Assembly (NCBI GenBank): GCA_027919835.1
Contig: JANVFP010000003.1
Coordinates: 310,001-374,000, forward strand
Length of the DNA stretch: 64,000 bases
DNA from: Lentinula raphanica
Taxonomy: Eukaryota; Basidiomycota; Agaricomycetes; Agaricales; Omphalotaceae
Direction: 5' to 3'
Both the position numbers and the translations under genes were made by a program. Shown here piece by piece: positions 1-11,434 of the stretch. The notes beneath the pieces are model-generated. The model ran no database searches. It had not been told where the DNA came from and saw only the letters and a program-made list of their open reading frames with translations. Within the stretch, counting starts at the first letter, position 1; each line of letters begins with the position of its first letter.

Positions 1-638
1 GCAGATTATTGCAGGCACAGTTTCGTTAAGAAAAGTGGTGGCCCACAAAGCTCGAATGAGAGCAGATGTGCGAAGCATAACCTTGTTCAAGTTGTGTACT
101 TAGCCAAAGAGACGATGAAAGAAGGACGCATCCTCAATGAGATGGTAGTCAATGCGCAAGAAATTAGCGCCCGTAAGCGCCCGAATCAAACCGAACAAGA
201 ATCGTCAAATCGATGGGTACTTAGATTCAAGCTCAAGATTGATTTGGTATTCTGCATTCCCTCAAAGTCCCGGTCATTGAGGAACCAGCTCACAGACTTC
301 TGCAGGTCGAAGGTACGCTATCACCCCAATCATGATGAATACTAATCAGGTTAGTATAGGTTAGTATGCGGAAAAAACCTCTACCACTGAGTCCCCGAAA
401 TGACCGAGATACGAGCATTAGACTTGTCTAGGCTATGTTCCTTTCGATGATGTTCGATGAGGTCTGGATACGAGCCGAACTCATCCAGGGCAGAAACCTG
501 TGGTCACGGAATCAAACTTTCGAGCATCCACTGCGCTGTGAACATAAATTAGAGAAGGGTGGTTGTCTTGAACTTGGAGCATCTCTACGATACAAGAGAT
601 CATCGATTATCTTCCTTAAACGTCAATGCTTGAAGTGA
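1..638. other. Left-edge region without a recognised gene
   Basis: I see no convincing coding region here. At 302-317 there is a near copy (one mismatch) of the 16-bp element GCAGGTCAAAGGTACG that lies upstream of all four family B secreted-protein genes at 2394, 4082, 7436 and 8353. This stretch may therefore hold the relic of another family B promoter or 5' UTR. The rest shows no open frame that I trust. Confidence 0.35.
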
Positions 639-1942
639 CTAGGGCGTTTCTTGCGGGAACACTACCAATTTGACACCACTGACTTTACCTGCTTTCATCC
701 TCTCCAGTCCTTCGACAATTCCGGCAAGACCATTAGGAAGCTTCTCGACTCGGGTCGGCTGAGAATAAACGAAGAAACAACACGAGGAACAAAAGTTGAG
801 GAAGACGCGATGAATGGAATCAAGCTCACCACAATCACCCCATCTTGTACCAACTTTGGCAAAGTCTTCCATAATATCCTCCCAAATTCTCTATGAGGAG
901 GATGATGCGACGACCCAAACATACTGAACACCCTCTTTCCATTCCCCGGGTCTTCCGCTTCCGGGTTCACATCCGCTACCTGTCCACCTTCAGCAACAGC
1001 AGCAACGCAGGCCGCGCGAGAGTCACTGTCTCCGACTGCGTTGTATGCGATTTTGATAGGTACATCCGTGATTTTTCGCGCAACCTCAGCCACGTTCGCA
1101 ACTGGTACTTCTCCGCGTTCAATGACATGCGTGGCGCCGAGCGACTTGAGATATTCAGTGTGACGGGCAGAGGCATAGGTGATGATGCTGCTGAAGCCCA
1201 AGAGTTTGAATAATTGGATGGCTGAGAACAAGAGGAAAACTCAGGATATGTAAATGAGAGATGAAAAGAGATCACGCACCATATTGACCTCCGGATGTGC
1301 TTCCGCCTAGAACAAGCGCGGGTTGACCTGCGTAACTGACACTGAGGTCAAAGGTCGGGTTGAGGCCTGCTCCTTCCGGTTGAGCACGCAAGAGACTAAT
1401 GGAGGCGGCGGTGAATGCTACTGGTATTGTCGCGGCTTGAGCGTAGTCAATGTTGGAAGGGATCTGCAGATAAATTTGTGAGTGAATCGATAGGCGGGCT
1501 TCGTGTGACGTGGTAAAGATCCATGATGACGCGTCGGATTACTTACCTTGCCAACAATGTCGGCTGGAATCGTTGTGTATTGCTGGAAACCAGCCATCTC
1601 GTGGACGAAGAAGCCCTGGGCAAATCTAAGTCATAGCACGTACGGTGTCCGTAAATTCAAGGAGACCGAGGATTTTCGAGGAACGTACACTTTGTCGCCT
1701 TTGGAGAACCCTTCAACGCTTTCACCAACCTCTTCCACATCGCCTGCAATGTCTGTGCCTAGGATAGCGGGGTATGACTTTACAATAAAGTCCCATGCTT
1801 GAATTTTCCAGTCGACTGGGTTGAGCGCAGCGGCGATGATCTTGATGGAGAGTTGACCAGGGCCAAGCTTTGGTATAGGAACGTCGGATAAGACGAAAGA
1901 GCCTTTGGCTTTTTCGAGTAAGAGCGCCTTTTGTTGGGACAT
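639..1942 (-). CDS. Medium-chain dehydrogenase/reductase, enoyl-reductase-like (paralogue 1 of 3)
   Basis: Five-exon gene encoding an NAD(P)H-dependent medium-chain reductase of the type often annotated as GroES-like, TOXD-like or zinc-binding-dehydrogenase-domain protein. The first exon (from 1942) gives an N-terminal GroES-like domain with the family signature ALNPVDWKIQAWDF and a GTDIAGDVEEVG segment. The fourth exon carries a Rossmann segment (LVLGGSTSGGQYGA, then SLGATHVI). The last exon ends FPQETP at the stop. No clear catalytic zinc ligand set is visible, which fits trans-enoyl reductase-like members. Two closely related copies lie at 9768-11037 and 11435-12699 on the same strand with the same exon layout, so these are local duplicates. 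The substrate cannot be read from sequence; it is probably a cytosolic oxidoreductase. Confidence 0.88.
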
Positions 1943-2393
1943 TGAAATTTGAGCTCTCAGCTTGACCAGTGAGAGGAGTAGATGTATTTGTGATGGGAAG
2001 ACAGTGACGTCTTATATCCTGGTCTTATATCGAGCAGTCACTCAATACTTTTGCTTCGTATTGGATATGGGTGCTTCTGGGTTAATTCCATGGGTAGATT
2101 CTCAGTCAGCAAGAGACGAGTGTTGCTCCGTCAGCAGAGAACGAAAATGCTCGGTCAGCGAAATACAACTCACGAGAAGCCATACAGAGCACGGTCAACT
2201 CGATATAAAGAGACAAGAGGAGAAGGACACAACCACAACGCGACTGTCCTCGCGACGAGAGCTAAAGAATTGAGAGGCAAACAAGTACAAACCGTACATC
2301 GTGAGATTCGCCAAAACAGGCCAAAATGATTGAACAACATTGAGATTCTTTATCCCTCATCCTCACAACGCTGGTCGTCGCAGGGTGCAATTT

Positions 2394-2409
2394 GCAGGTC
2401 AAAGGTACG
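2394..2409 (+). promoter_or_regulatory. Shared 16-bp upstream element, family B gene 1
   Basis: GCAGGTCAAAGGTACG occurs here and upstream of the other family B genes (4082-4097, 7436-7451, 8353-8368), always about 140-170 bp before the start codon. The AAAG|GTACG part looks like a 5' UTR exon/intron junction, and an acceptor (gtcaacag) follows before the ATG. A leader intron is the likeliest reading. Confidence 0.5.
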
Positions 2410-2547
2410 TTATCCTAGAACTGTACTATATGACTCACTCATGTGTTCCTCGTCTGTCCTCTCGCCTCGTCAACAGCCCAATTTCTCATTCAAACAAGTT
2501 ACAAAACAGGCTATCATACCAGAACGCCAATCTCTTACCCCAAAATC

Positions 2548-3553
2548 ATGCGTCTCCATCTAGTATGCCATGGCACGAGAGCCCTTAGCATTGCCTTTCT
2601 TTCTATTGTGTATACTGCATCGGCTCTCCTGATGTACAGTGTACACTCATCAGTGGCTGCCCGTTCGTATTCCCAAAACGCTGTACGAGTTCAACTTCCC
2701 GTAATGACCGAGATACATTGCAGGAAGTTGAAAGCTTTTCCTCTGATCATTTCAGAGCTCCCAATGTCTGGCCACTGGTCCCCGCTCCTGGCGAGTGGAT
2801 CGTCCTCAAGTTTCGCGATTCCAAAGCATCAAATATCCCCCACGAATCTTCCGAACCATTCAAAATCTACTCGAATACCCAAGTTGGAATGCGCCGCCAG
2901 TTGGGCGTCTCGCACGACATCCCAGTCCACTTTTTGGCTGGCGGAGCGGTTCTACGTTGGCGGACGGATGAGGAAAAACACGAATCCTACATTCTTTTCG
3001 ATCACTTCTTCTTCCCTAAGTATAAACTCCGCCAGTGTTTACACAGATGAGCTAAGGTGTGGTTGGGGAGAAATCCCGGTGGACAGAAAAAAAGTCGGAT
3101 CCATGAGGACGGAAATCTATGCAGATGTGAAGGGGACACATAGAAGGCAAGAGTTCGACATGGGAAAGGACGACTTCCCCATCGTGAGTATTTCCGTTGA
3201 GCAAAGGGAATTCAGGAAAATTACTGATTCTTAATTTTCCCTTATAGCTTGACAGTGGAGCGTTCAAGGTGAAGACGATCAAGGATCATGGCGCCAATAG
3301 GAAACTAGTCCTAGTAATCTGTGGTTGTAGATGGACTGGCGCATTGAAGTCCAGGGTGGTGATACACTTACCGTCGTTGCTCCTGCATTCACGATCCATG
3401 TTGACACCTAACGAATCTATCCCTGTTGCGTCGTCGATGTTTTCTCGAGGTCTTCAATCCTACCCCTCAAAAAATATCTCAATCAAGATGCACATGCTAT
3501 ACCGTATACGACAAAATCGCCGAGTTGTGATGAAAGAGGATGATCTAGGATGA
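2548..3553 (+). CDS. Putative secreted protein, family B member 1
   Basis: Tentative four-exon model (2548-2682, 2724-3019, 3057-3183, 3248-3553), 287 aa. Exon 1 encodes a signal peptide with a hydrophobic core (SIAFLSIVYTASAL). A middle block follows that resembles family B members 2 and 4 only loosely. A conserved block (KVGSMRTEIYADVKG ... KDDFPI) follows and is shared with member 3. The family places an intron directly after this FPI/FPV motif, and the gene has that intron. The third intron would be only 37 bp. Member 3 stops shortly after the last junction (KDHGTNNRN), but here that stop is lost and the frame runs on about 80 residues into sequence that is noncoding in member 3. This copy may be decaying. 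No known domain is recognised. Confidence 0.5.
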
Positions 3554-4250
3554 TGCCCAAGCCTCAAGCTCAAGGCCCCAAGGGCCAAGAGCACTCCGCT
3601 TATCGCTTGATTATCCATCTATCCGAGTCGGTAAGCGGTAGTTTCACAATTGGCACATGCACCGTGAGGCACCGTGGCCACTGGTGCGAGCTCTGGTGCG
3701 GTGCTCGTATTCATGGTTCGAACCTCAACTGGGAGTTCGTGAACTTGAATGTAAAGCTTTGGATAGCAGATGAACGAATGGTTTTGGTGCATAGGCAGAG
3801 CAACGACAAGTTCCGAAACAGCCGCGACTTCCTTCGTCCCTGCGGCTCCTTGATCATTGATGCTCATACGAATGCTCAAATTTTCAAAGGCGTATCATCT
3901 ACCAGGTTACCGCAGGTTACCGCCGCTTACCGGCTGCTATACCGGGCTACGTATCGACACGTATCGATACCTATTGTCCAGAGCGTGAGATTTGCCCTTT
4001 CAGTGCCCATAAATCGATGGACCGCAGAATCAATTTTCTTCCTGTATCTTCACATAACGCTGGTCGTCGAAGGCACAATTTGCAGGTCAAAGGTACGATC
4101 TTCCGACGACGATTTCACTCATGCTATCATTCATCTCTTCTCTCGCCTTGCCAACCACTGACGATCTCATTCGATTAGATTTATCGTATCGTTCTTCTCA
4201 AACACCTATTTTCAAAATATTCATCCGCACTTCCAAGTCGAATTCGAATC
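3554..4250. promoter_or_regulatory. Intergenic and upstream region of family B member 2
   Basis: Open frames here have no family support. The stretch from about 4010 to 4250 is nearly identical to 8270-8520 upstream of member 4. It contains the shared element GCAGGTCAAAGGTACG (4082-4097), a pyrimidine-rich leader and a probable 5' UTR intron ending near ATTCGATTAG. This is the duplicated promoter and leader of a family B gene. Confidence 0.5.
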
Positions 4251-5026
4251 ATGCATCTCCGTTCAATATGCTGTGGCAAAAACGCTCTTCTTTTTGCCTT
4301 TCTCTTCGTCGTGCATACTGCTTTGGCTCTTCCAATGAACAATCCGCATTGGGTGAGTAATCAGAATGCACTCGTCCGATTCACCTGAATGACCAACATG
4401 CATTGTAGACCGAGGCAGGGAGCTCTACCTTGTCAGGTACTACCGCGACGCCAATGGTTGTGCGAGTCCCTGGAGATGGTGAAGTGGTCGTCCTTCACTA
4501 TGAAGGGGAATGTGATCAGTCGGTATATCAACCCGAATTCCACTCAGTCCAAGCCAGAATCATTTCTAAAATGGGCATCCGGGAAAGCCAATTTCGCTGC
4601 TATTCTGGACACGGGATTCCGAGATGGGGTCCGGATGGGTCTATCCGTTTCAAGTACTACATCGTCCCTATCAACCACGAACATCCTTGGGATTGCCCTA
4701 TTCCCGAGAACTGGGGAGAACCTGAAGGGTCTGGGAGAGTCACGTTGCGTCCAAACAAGCCAATGGAAGTTACATTGACGCCAAGCCCAATCAGGGAGGG
4801 TGAGCCGGTTCTGACGCAGACGCTCCCTGGCGGGCCTGGCGAGCCTGCCAGTGTCCGTACGTTTTCCGGACGTTTTGGAGATGACGAGATGCCCGTGGTG
4901 AGTAGTTGATCAAAGGGAACAAAAAGTGTACGCAATATACTGACTGTTAACTTATTATCTCAGTTGTACAATGGGTACTATACCAAGACCAACACACGGG
5001 GGCAAGGTGCTAGCAGAGGATTGTAG
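4251..5026 (+). CDS. Putative secreted protein, family B member 2
   Basis: Three exons (4251-4352, 4409-4897, 4964-5026) give 217 aa with coherent phases. Exon 1 is exactly a signal peptide exon of 34 codons with the core ALLFAFLFVVHTALAL, followed by PMNNPHW, and the first intron sits directly behind it. Exon 2 encodes the secreted domain (PGDGEVVVLHYEG; RFKYYIVP) and a Pro/Gly/Glu-rich tail. It ends at the family motif DDEMPV, where the second intron lies. Exon 3 is a short Gly/Thr/Arg tail. Member 4 has the same structure. No named domain is recognised, and the function is unknown. It could be an apoplastic or cell-surface small secreted protein. Confidence 0.75.
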
Positions 5027-5520
5027 GAAATTGGCAAGTGTAGTGGTTTGTGATTGTAGACTGACAAGTAGAGTTGAAGTTGAGGATGAGCATACTTTCA
5101 CTTCAGTGACGTTCCGAGACTGAGTACTGTTCTTGTACTTCACTTACCTGTCTATTCAATCTGTCAATCTTTCATCGCGCCTTCCGGCTGACTTTGTCTG
5201 ACTCGTGTGTACTTGAGTACTTGAGTACTTGAGTCGTTTACGGTCCAGCGCTCGGTGCCAGTTATAGCAGCCTTCAAGATCAACCAACGAATTTAAACGC
5301 AACGCAAGGGTGACATGTACAGGCTTGTCAGATAGTATAGGACAAGCAGATAAATATGTATCGCAGCAATACAGTCTGAGGAAACAAAAAATGCAGAGGG
5401 CAACGGAGTCACAATCCGGGAGTACAGAGAGAGAAATTGAAGACAGAGCATCGACGATCACTGGGGTACACACCCACATGAACCAAAGATATTGGTACCA
5501 ATTGATTGTAGGATATGAAT
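5027..5520. other. 3' flank of family B member 2
   Basis: No gene recognised. From about 5080 to 5190 the sequence resembles the downstream flank of member 4 (about 9395-9510), so the duplicated unit includes 3' sequence. A short tandem of ACTTGAGT-type repeats lies near 5215-5235. Confidence 0.4.
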
Positions 5521-6582
5521 CTAATGAATAGAATTGGCAGACGTGTCTTCGTTCTCTTGCTGCACACAAAAGGACAACAGTGAGCTCTTTTTTGTTTGAA
5601 TCAAATGAGGAAAAAATTTATTCACCAGACAAATCTTCTCACCATGATCAAACTTCAACTTCTCTTCGTCAGTGAGTAAGCCACGAAGGTGCTGATTAAG
5701 CAGGTCTCCAGCATGAGTCTTGTACTGGTGTAACCACTCCTGGTATACAGTATGCTTCTCGATGTCGATGTTGAGCTTCTTCATCAGAAAGGCAATGTAG
5801 TCCATCTCCGTACCACCGTCCACAATAGATCTCTGGAAGGGAATACCAACCAACTCAAGATATCTTTCCCGGTCAACGATTCTTTTGCTGAGTACACCAT
5901 ACTGGGTACGACTGCCAAAGAGGTCTCCTGTAGTCGTCTTGGGCTTCCCAATGACACACGGATTATCGATGTGGACCAGATCGCCGGTACCAATGGGATC
6001 ATAGTAAGCGTAATCGAGTTTGATCAGTGCGTTCACATTCAAGGCAGGGAAATTGAAGTAGATCATGTTCCGTTGGTTAACACTGCCGATGGCGTGAGAT
6101 ACAATGTATATTCCATCTTCAAGACGTCCTTCGCGCTCTCGAACTGCTTTCATTGGGATTGATTTGTCGGGTTCATCTGATGCCATGGATGTTGGAACAC
6201 TAAGCATGTGGAATGGACGTTCAAGCATGCGCAGGGGACCATTGGCAGTATGAAACACAGGTGAAGTGAGAACATGACCAATTCCCATGAATACGACATA
6301 GATCATGGCGAGCTTCGAGCGAGGTTTATTAGAGGTGGAAATGGAGAGGGACGACATTCGAAAATTTGAACTGTTATTTGCAAATTGCAACATAATGTAA
6401 GTCAGATCATAGATGTTGAACGGGATATGGAGATAAGTACCAACGGAGACGTACACTTGAATTTCTTGTTTGGTGAGGTGGTTGAGAGCAAGTGGGACGA
6501 GTGCGGGATCTATACCAATGATGTGTATAAGTGGCAGCACATGAATCGTCCTCAGGAGTTCATGAACGTACTGGTATTTCAA
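5521..6582 (-). CDS. Unknown protein with possible N-terminal membrane or signal segment
   Basis: An uninterrupted minus-strand frame of 353 codons. I do not recognise the family. The body is a normal globular-looking sequence (for example NMIYFNFPALNVNALIKLDY and GGTEMDYIAFLMKKLNID), unlike the noncoding frames around it. A better start may be the internal Met at 6357, which would put a hydrophobic stretch (LAMIYVVFMGIGHVL) near the N-terminus. Near the 3' end a 66-bp segment has intron borders (GTGAATAAA ... GTGCAG). It is a multiple of three, so splicing would shorten the protein without changing frame. It separates two copies of the family B gene pair. Function unknown. Confidence 0.55.
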   Translation of the reverse strand: MKYQYVHELLRTIHVLPLIHIIGIDPALVPLALNHLTKQEIQVYVSVGTYLHIPFNIYDLTYIMLQFANNSSNFRMSSLSISTSNKPRSKLAMIYVVFMGIGHVLTSPVFHTANGPLRMLERPFHMLSVPTSMASDEPDKSIPMKAVREREGRLEDGIYIVSHAIGSVNQRNMIYFNFPALNVNALIKLDYAYYDPIGTGDLVHIDNPCVIGKPKTTTGDLFGSRTQYGVLSKRIVDRERYLELVGIPFQRSIVDGGTEMDYIAFLMKKLNIDIEKHTVYQEWLHQYKTHAGDLLNQHLRGLLTDEEKLKFDHGEKICLVNKFFPHLIQTKKSSLLSFCVQQENEDTSANSIH

Positions 6583-7582
6583 CGTGAAATTTTCAAAAGA
6601 TCGGTCAGGAATTTGCCAGCAAATCCCAGACTACCAGAGACTCGAGAAAGAAAATGAAATATAGCTGTGTCAAAGCTAAGTCAGTGCATCGAAAGCGGAC
6701 AAGCTATATGAGGTACACATACCGAACTAGCGCAGTGTGTGGCAGAAGTAAACAAGAGTGTGGTCGTCAAGAAAGAGGATGGCAGTAAGTGAGACTTTTT
6801 CGCTCTAAGCAATTGATCTGCTGGCAAAAGGTGTGATAAGGAGTGGCACTGCATCATTTTTGATATCGTTGTTCTGCCAATCATCATGATTCATGAGTGC
6901 CAAAATCTGAGAAAAGTTGAGGTGTTTGTCCTTGAATGCCACTGGGCGCGCGGGAGGAAACTTGACCTTGAGCAGCTGTTTGATTCTTGATCCAGACAGA
7001 ACACCGACGTATTGATATCAGGAGAAAGCCGGGGCGAGGCATTTCAGTCATGTAGGATGAGGATGTGTTCTGATGAGTGACGAGTGAGATAAGCACTTGA
7101 ACCTCAAGAGAGTAAGAGTCTGAGAGAAACTAAGCGTCAAGGCGCTAAGCTGTCTCGATGGGTATTGAGGCAAAGAGACGATGAGATAAGGTCCTAAGGA
7201 CACAACCGCTGCAAAGGCTAAATCGTCTGCCACTGGCCAGTGTGACTCAATGAGGACATTCACACCAGCGACAACTGAAAAATCGTAGCGCCAAATTAGT
7301 AACATAGGCGCCTACTCTAAGATGTCAGAGGCAAACAAGTACAAACCATACAGCGTTGCCGAAACACCACTTCGGAGGATCAGTGACGGATTGAACATTG
7401 AGATCTTTTATCCCGCACGCCGGTCGTCGCAGGTGCAGGTCAAAGGTACGTCATTCTAGAACTTGACTTTAAGCTTCATCACTAACTCATGTGTTCCTCG
7501 TCTGTTTTCTCGCCTCGTCAACAGCCCGATCTCTCATTCAATTAAACTATCATACCAGAACACCAATCTTTACACCAAAATC
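6583..7582. other. Region between unknown gene and family B member 3
   Basis: No coding region that I trust. The part from about 7325 to 7580 matches the upstream region of family B member 1 (about 2270-2545), including the shared element at 7436-7451 and the Met-proximal leader. It is the duplicated promoter of member 3. The rest (6583-7320) shows nothing I can name. Confidence 0.4.
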
Positions 7583-7975
7583 ATGCGTCTCGAGCTAGTA
7601 TGCTATAGCACGAAAGCTTTCATTGTCGCGTTTCTTTTCGTCGTGTGTACTGCGTCGGCTCTCCCGATGTACACTCATTGGCTGCCCGTTCGTATTCCAA
7701 AAAACGCTGTACGAGTTCAACTTCCCGGAATGACGAAATTCAGTGGACAGAAGAAAAAGTCGGACCCATGAGGACGGAAATCTATGCAGATGTGAAGGGG
7801 ACACATAGAGGGCAAGAGTTCAACATGGGAAAGGACGACTTCCCCATCGTGAGTATCTCCGTTGAGCAAAGGGGATTTAGGAAAATTATTGATTCTCAAT
7901 TTTTCCTCATAGTTTGACGGTGGAGCGTTCAAGGTGAAGACAATGAAGGATCATGGCACCAATAATAGGAACTAG
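7583..7975 (+). CDS. Putative secreted protein, family B member 3 (short form)
   Basis: Three exons (7583-7708, 7744-7848, 7913-7975) give only 97 aa. Exon 1 is the signal peptide exon (core FIVAFLFVVCTASAL). Exon 2 carries the block shared with member 1 (KVGPMRTEIYADVKG ... KDDFPI). Exon 3 is the conserved last exon (FDGGAFKVKTMKDHG). Compared with member 1, the middle secreted domain encoded by about 300 bp is absent, so this looks like an internal deletion product. Phases are coherent and there is no internal stop, so it may still be expressed as a small secreted peptide. Function unknown. Confidence 0.55.
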
Positions 7976-8521
7976 TCCTAGTAGTATGTGGTTGGTAGAC
8001 GGACTGACGCACCGAAGTCCAAGATGGTGACACACTTTACTGCCGCTGCTCCTGCAAGGCTGCAATTACGGGGCTTGTCATCTAATGAATCTATCCATAT
8101 TGCGTCGACGGTCGTTGATGTTTCCTCGAGGTCTTCTTCCTACGGTCTACCCCACAAAAATCCCTCAATCAAGATGCACATGTCATAGCATGCTATACAA
8201 CGAAATCGCTGAGTCGTGATGAAAGATAGTACGTATCGACACGTATCGTCCATAGCGTGAGATTTGCCCTATCAGTGCCTTTAAATTGATGGACTGCAGA
8301 TCGATTTTCTTCCTGTATCTTCACATAACGCTGGTCGTCGAAGGCACAATTTGCAGGTCAAAGGTACGATCTTCCAACGACGATTTCACTCATGCTATCA
8401 TTCGTCTCTTCTCTCGCCTTGCCAACCACTGACGATCTCATTCGATTAGATTTATCGTATCGTTCTTCTCGAACACCTATTTTCAAAATATTCATCCGCA
8501 CTTTCAAGTCGAATTCGAATC
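7976..8521. promoter_or_regulatory. Upstream region of family B member 4
   Basis: Noncoding. The first 200 bp match the tail of member 1 in broken form. From about 8270 on, the sequence is nearly identical to the upstream region of member 2, with the shared element at 8353-8368 and a probable leader intron. Confidence 0.5.
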
Positions 8522-9352
8522 ATGCATCTCCGTTCAATATGCTGTGGCAAAAACGCTCTTCTTTTTGCCTTTCTTTTCGTCGTGCATACTGCTTTGGCTC
8601 TTCCAATGAATAATCAGCATTGGGTTAGTGGGCAGAATGTACCTGTCCGATTCATTTGAATGACCAAGATTTTTGTAGACAGATGCAGGAAGTTCTTCTT
8701 TGTCAAGTACCGAGACGCTAGTACCAGGCTCGCCACGACTCCCCGTATCGAACCAAGTGGTAGTCATCATGTTTCCCAAATGGCCTGTGAATCCCCCGAG
8801 TCCGTCTCGCACCGAAACCCAAGGAGTGCAAAGCAGTATCATCTCTGAGCTGCACAAAAAGCTAGGCAGGTCGTTGGAAGAACGTGCCATCTTGTTTCAA
8901 AGTATAGATATCCTTCCGGACTGGGATCGGGACTCCACTATGCCTTTTAACTACTACTTTGTCCCTCCTTTGAAAGATCCTCGGATTTTCCCGAGTATCC
9001 CCAAAGACTGGCCAAAGGCAGGGTCTGGCAAAGTCGAGAAGGGGACTCCTCCCGGTCAACTCAAAACGACAATCGAACCAGAGCGTGTGAAGCCGCCCGC
9101 TGTCCCAGTTGGGTGGCTTCCAATCGGTCAAGCTGTAGGTCCACATGTAGGGCAGCCGGGTGATTGGGTGCTGGCAAATGGTACGATAGCGGGTGAAGAC
9201 GAATTTCCCGTGGTGAGTAGTAGTATCAACTCTGTTGATCAAGGGAATCAAGGAAGTGTCGCAATTTTCTAACCTTCGGCCTTTTCTCTCTCTCTCAGTT
9301 AAAAGACAACAAGTTTAGCATGAAGAAGATACACAGAAGAAGAAGTAGGTAG
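8522..9352 (+). CDS. Putative secreted protein, family B member 4
   Basis: Three exons (8522-8623, 8679-9212, 9299-9352), 229 aa, with the same intron positions as member 2. The 34-codon signal peptide exon differs from that of member 2 only in a few residues. The exon 2 product diverges strongly (VVVIMFPKWP; ELHKKLGRSLEER; FNYYFVPPLKD), while the EDEFPV end motif before the last intron is kept. The short last exon is basic (KKIHRRRSR). Signal peptides are much more conserved than mature domains, which suggests fast evolution of the secreted part. No known domain recognised. Confidence 0.72.
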
Positions 9353-9767
9353 TAGGTTGCAGCGGTTCGTGAATCGTGTCACAGATGTCCAAGACTCCAG
9401 GATGAGCATACTGTCACTTTGGCGTTCCGAGACTACATGTTCTTGTATCTCTGCTTTACTTTATCTATTCGAGCACGGCATAATGATGTCGATCTTTCAT
9501 CGAGCCTTGCAACTAATGTTTAACTCGTTTACGGTTCAGCTATGACCTCCTTCGAGAATATCCACCCAAAACACATAGGCAAGGAGACGGAGACTTGAAC
9601 GAATGCTTCGCTAGTCTCCCGACAAGAACATAGCCTAATATTATTGAGATGTGATAGTACTTCACTGTTCTATTAATGTTATGTCAAAGACATGTTTCCT
9701 CAAAGTCCAAAGATGATTTCAATCATGTCATACACAGAACAACAAGGTTTTCAATACCCAAAAGCAA
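9353..9767. other. 3' flank between family B member 4 and reductase 2
   Basis: No gene seen. The first 160 bp are related to the downstream flank of member 2. The two genes are convergent here. Confidence 0.4.
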
Positions 9768-11037
9768 CTAGGGCGTTTCCTGGGGGAGCGCAACTAATTT
9801 GATACCACTGATTTTGTCAGCTTTCATCCTCTGCAACCCTTCATCAATCCCAGCGAGTCCATGAGGAAGTTTCTCAACACGGTTCGGCTTGAAACAACAG
9901 ATCAACACCAAGAAATCGAAGGAAACAGAACTGTCCTGAGCTTACCAATATCGCTCCGTCTTGTACCAACCTCGGAAGGTTCTTCCACAGAACACGCCCA
10001 AACTCTCGGTGAGGGGGGTAGTGTGAGTTCCCTACGATCGTGAACACTCTCTTCCCATTCCCCGGGTCTTTAGCTTCCGGATCCACATCAGCTACTTGTC
10101 CGCCTTCGACGATAGTATCAAGGCAAGCCGCGCGAGAATCGTTATCGCCCACTGCGTTATATGCGATTTTGAAAGGTCCTCCGGCGATCTTTTTCGCCGT
10201 CTCAGCCAAGCTACCGATGGGTACCTCTCTACGGTCAATGACATGTGTAGCTCCTAGTGATTTGAGGTAGTCGGTGTGGCGGGCAGAGGCATAGGCGATG
10301 ATGGTGCTGTAACCCAACAGTTTGAATACTTGGATGACTGTGCATATATGCGTATAAGATATCAGACTGTGCTTTATTCGGGATACAACGCGTACCATAT
10401 TGGCCAACTGAAGTACCTCCACCGACAACGAGTGCGGGCTGACCTGCGTAGCTGACATTAGAGTCGAAGGTAGGATTGAGTCCCGCTCCTTCAGGTTGAG
10501 CTCGTAACAAGCCAATCGCGGCAGTGTTGAAACCGAGAGGGATAGTAGCGGCTTGGGCGTAGTCAATGTTGGACGGTATCTAGAAAGTAGCCGACATTCC
10601 TATGAGTTCGGAGCTCATTGATCATGAATGGATTAGCTGACCTTTCCAGTGAGATCAGCTGAAATCACAGCATATTGCTGGAAGCCACCCAATTCCTTGA
10701 CGAAATATCCCTGAGCGAATCTATGGGATGTATGTCAGCTTTCAAAAATTCACACAGAGGAGACGAAATGGTAGGATAATCACACTTTGTCGCCTTTGGA
10801 GAAACCTTCAACACCTTCACCGGTTTCTTCTACATCGCCAGCTAGATCTGAGCCTAGGATAGCGGGGTATTCCTGGATGAGGAAATCCCATGCCTGAATC
10901 TTCCAATCCACAGGGTTCAATGCAGCGGCTTGGACTTTGATGAGAAGCTGGTCAGGACCAGGTTTCGGTATAGGAACGTCGGCCACAACGAAGGGACCTT
11001 TGGCTTTCTCGAGAAGTACAGCCTTTTGTTGAGGCAT
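9768..11037 (-). CDS. Medium-chain dehydrogenase/reductase, enoyl-reductase-like (paralogue 2 of 3)
   Basis: Five-exon paralogue of the genes at 639-1942 and 11435-12699. The GroES-like N-terminus starts MPQQKAVLLEKAKGPFVVAD and contains ALNPVDWKIQAWDF. The Rossmann segment is LVVGGGTSVGQYG followed by SLGATHVID, and the protein ends LPQETP at the stop. The catalytic-domain tail (NSHYPPHREFGRVLWKNLP) is strongly conserved between copies. Frames are open and intron borders intact, so the gene should be functional. It lies 397 bp downstream of the third copy on the same strand. Substrate unknown. Confidence 0.88.
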
Positions 11038-11434
11038 GATGAGGAGAAGATGGGGGAATGTGAGAGGAAGACGTCGAGTACGTTCTGGTTTTATATTCGA
11101 GAGTCCGATTGTCGTTTATGATTATGTCTGAAGTGGAATGATCCCGATACAGCTCTTTGTAAGTCTCTCAGTCAGCTCGGAAGGCTGACGGAGGAAAAGC
11201 GAGCTCTTAATTTCCTTTTTTGTCTTGTTCTCGCCCTTTTATGGTTACGTTGACAAATTCGAATTACGCAACGAATCTCTCGCTGAGTTCTCAAGCTCAA
11301 GACCAGATCGTTACCTGTTGCCACGCTGAGAAAGAGTCTTGAATAATTCAGATATGGATGTATACAAATTATCAGTCTACCCTGCCTGCATTAGAACGTG
11401 AGCGTTCGACGTTCAACTCGCATCAATCCTCAAC
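11038..11434. promoter_or_regulatory. Promoter region of reductase 2
   Basis: Noncoding spacer between two same-strand reductase genes. It must hold the 3' end of paralogue 3 and the promoter of paralogue 2. On the minus strand a TATA-like TATAAAAC lies about 50-60 bp upstream of the start at 11037. Confidence 0.4.

Noticed and set aside
2443..3234. 263-codon plus-strand frame overlapping family B member 1
   Set aside because: It reads through intron and leader sequence in one phase. The exon model with family intron positions explains the same DNA better.
3550..4161. 203-codon plus-strand frame
   Set aside because: It covers duplicated promoter and leader sequence of family B and is not conserved in the second copy near 8200-8400.
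4409..9212. Possible distant relation between family A and family B domains (VVV-x(2)-FP and F-x-YY patterns)
   Set aside because: The similarity is limited to short hydrophobic patterns that I cannot align with confidence, so I keep the families separate.
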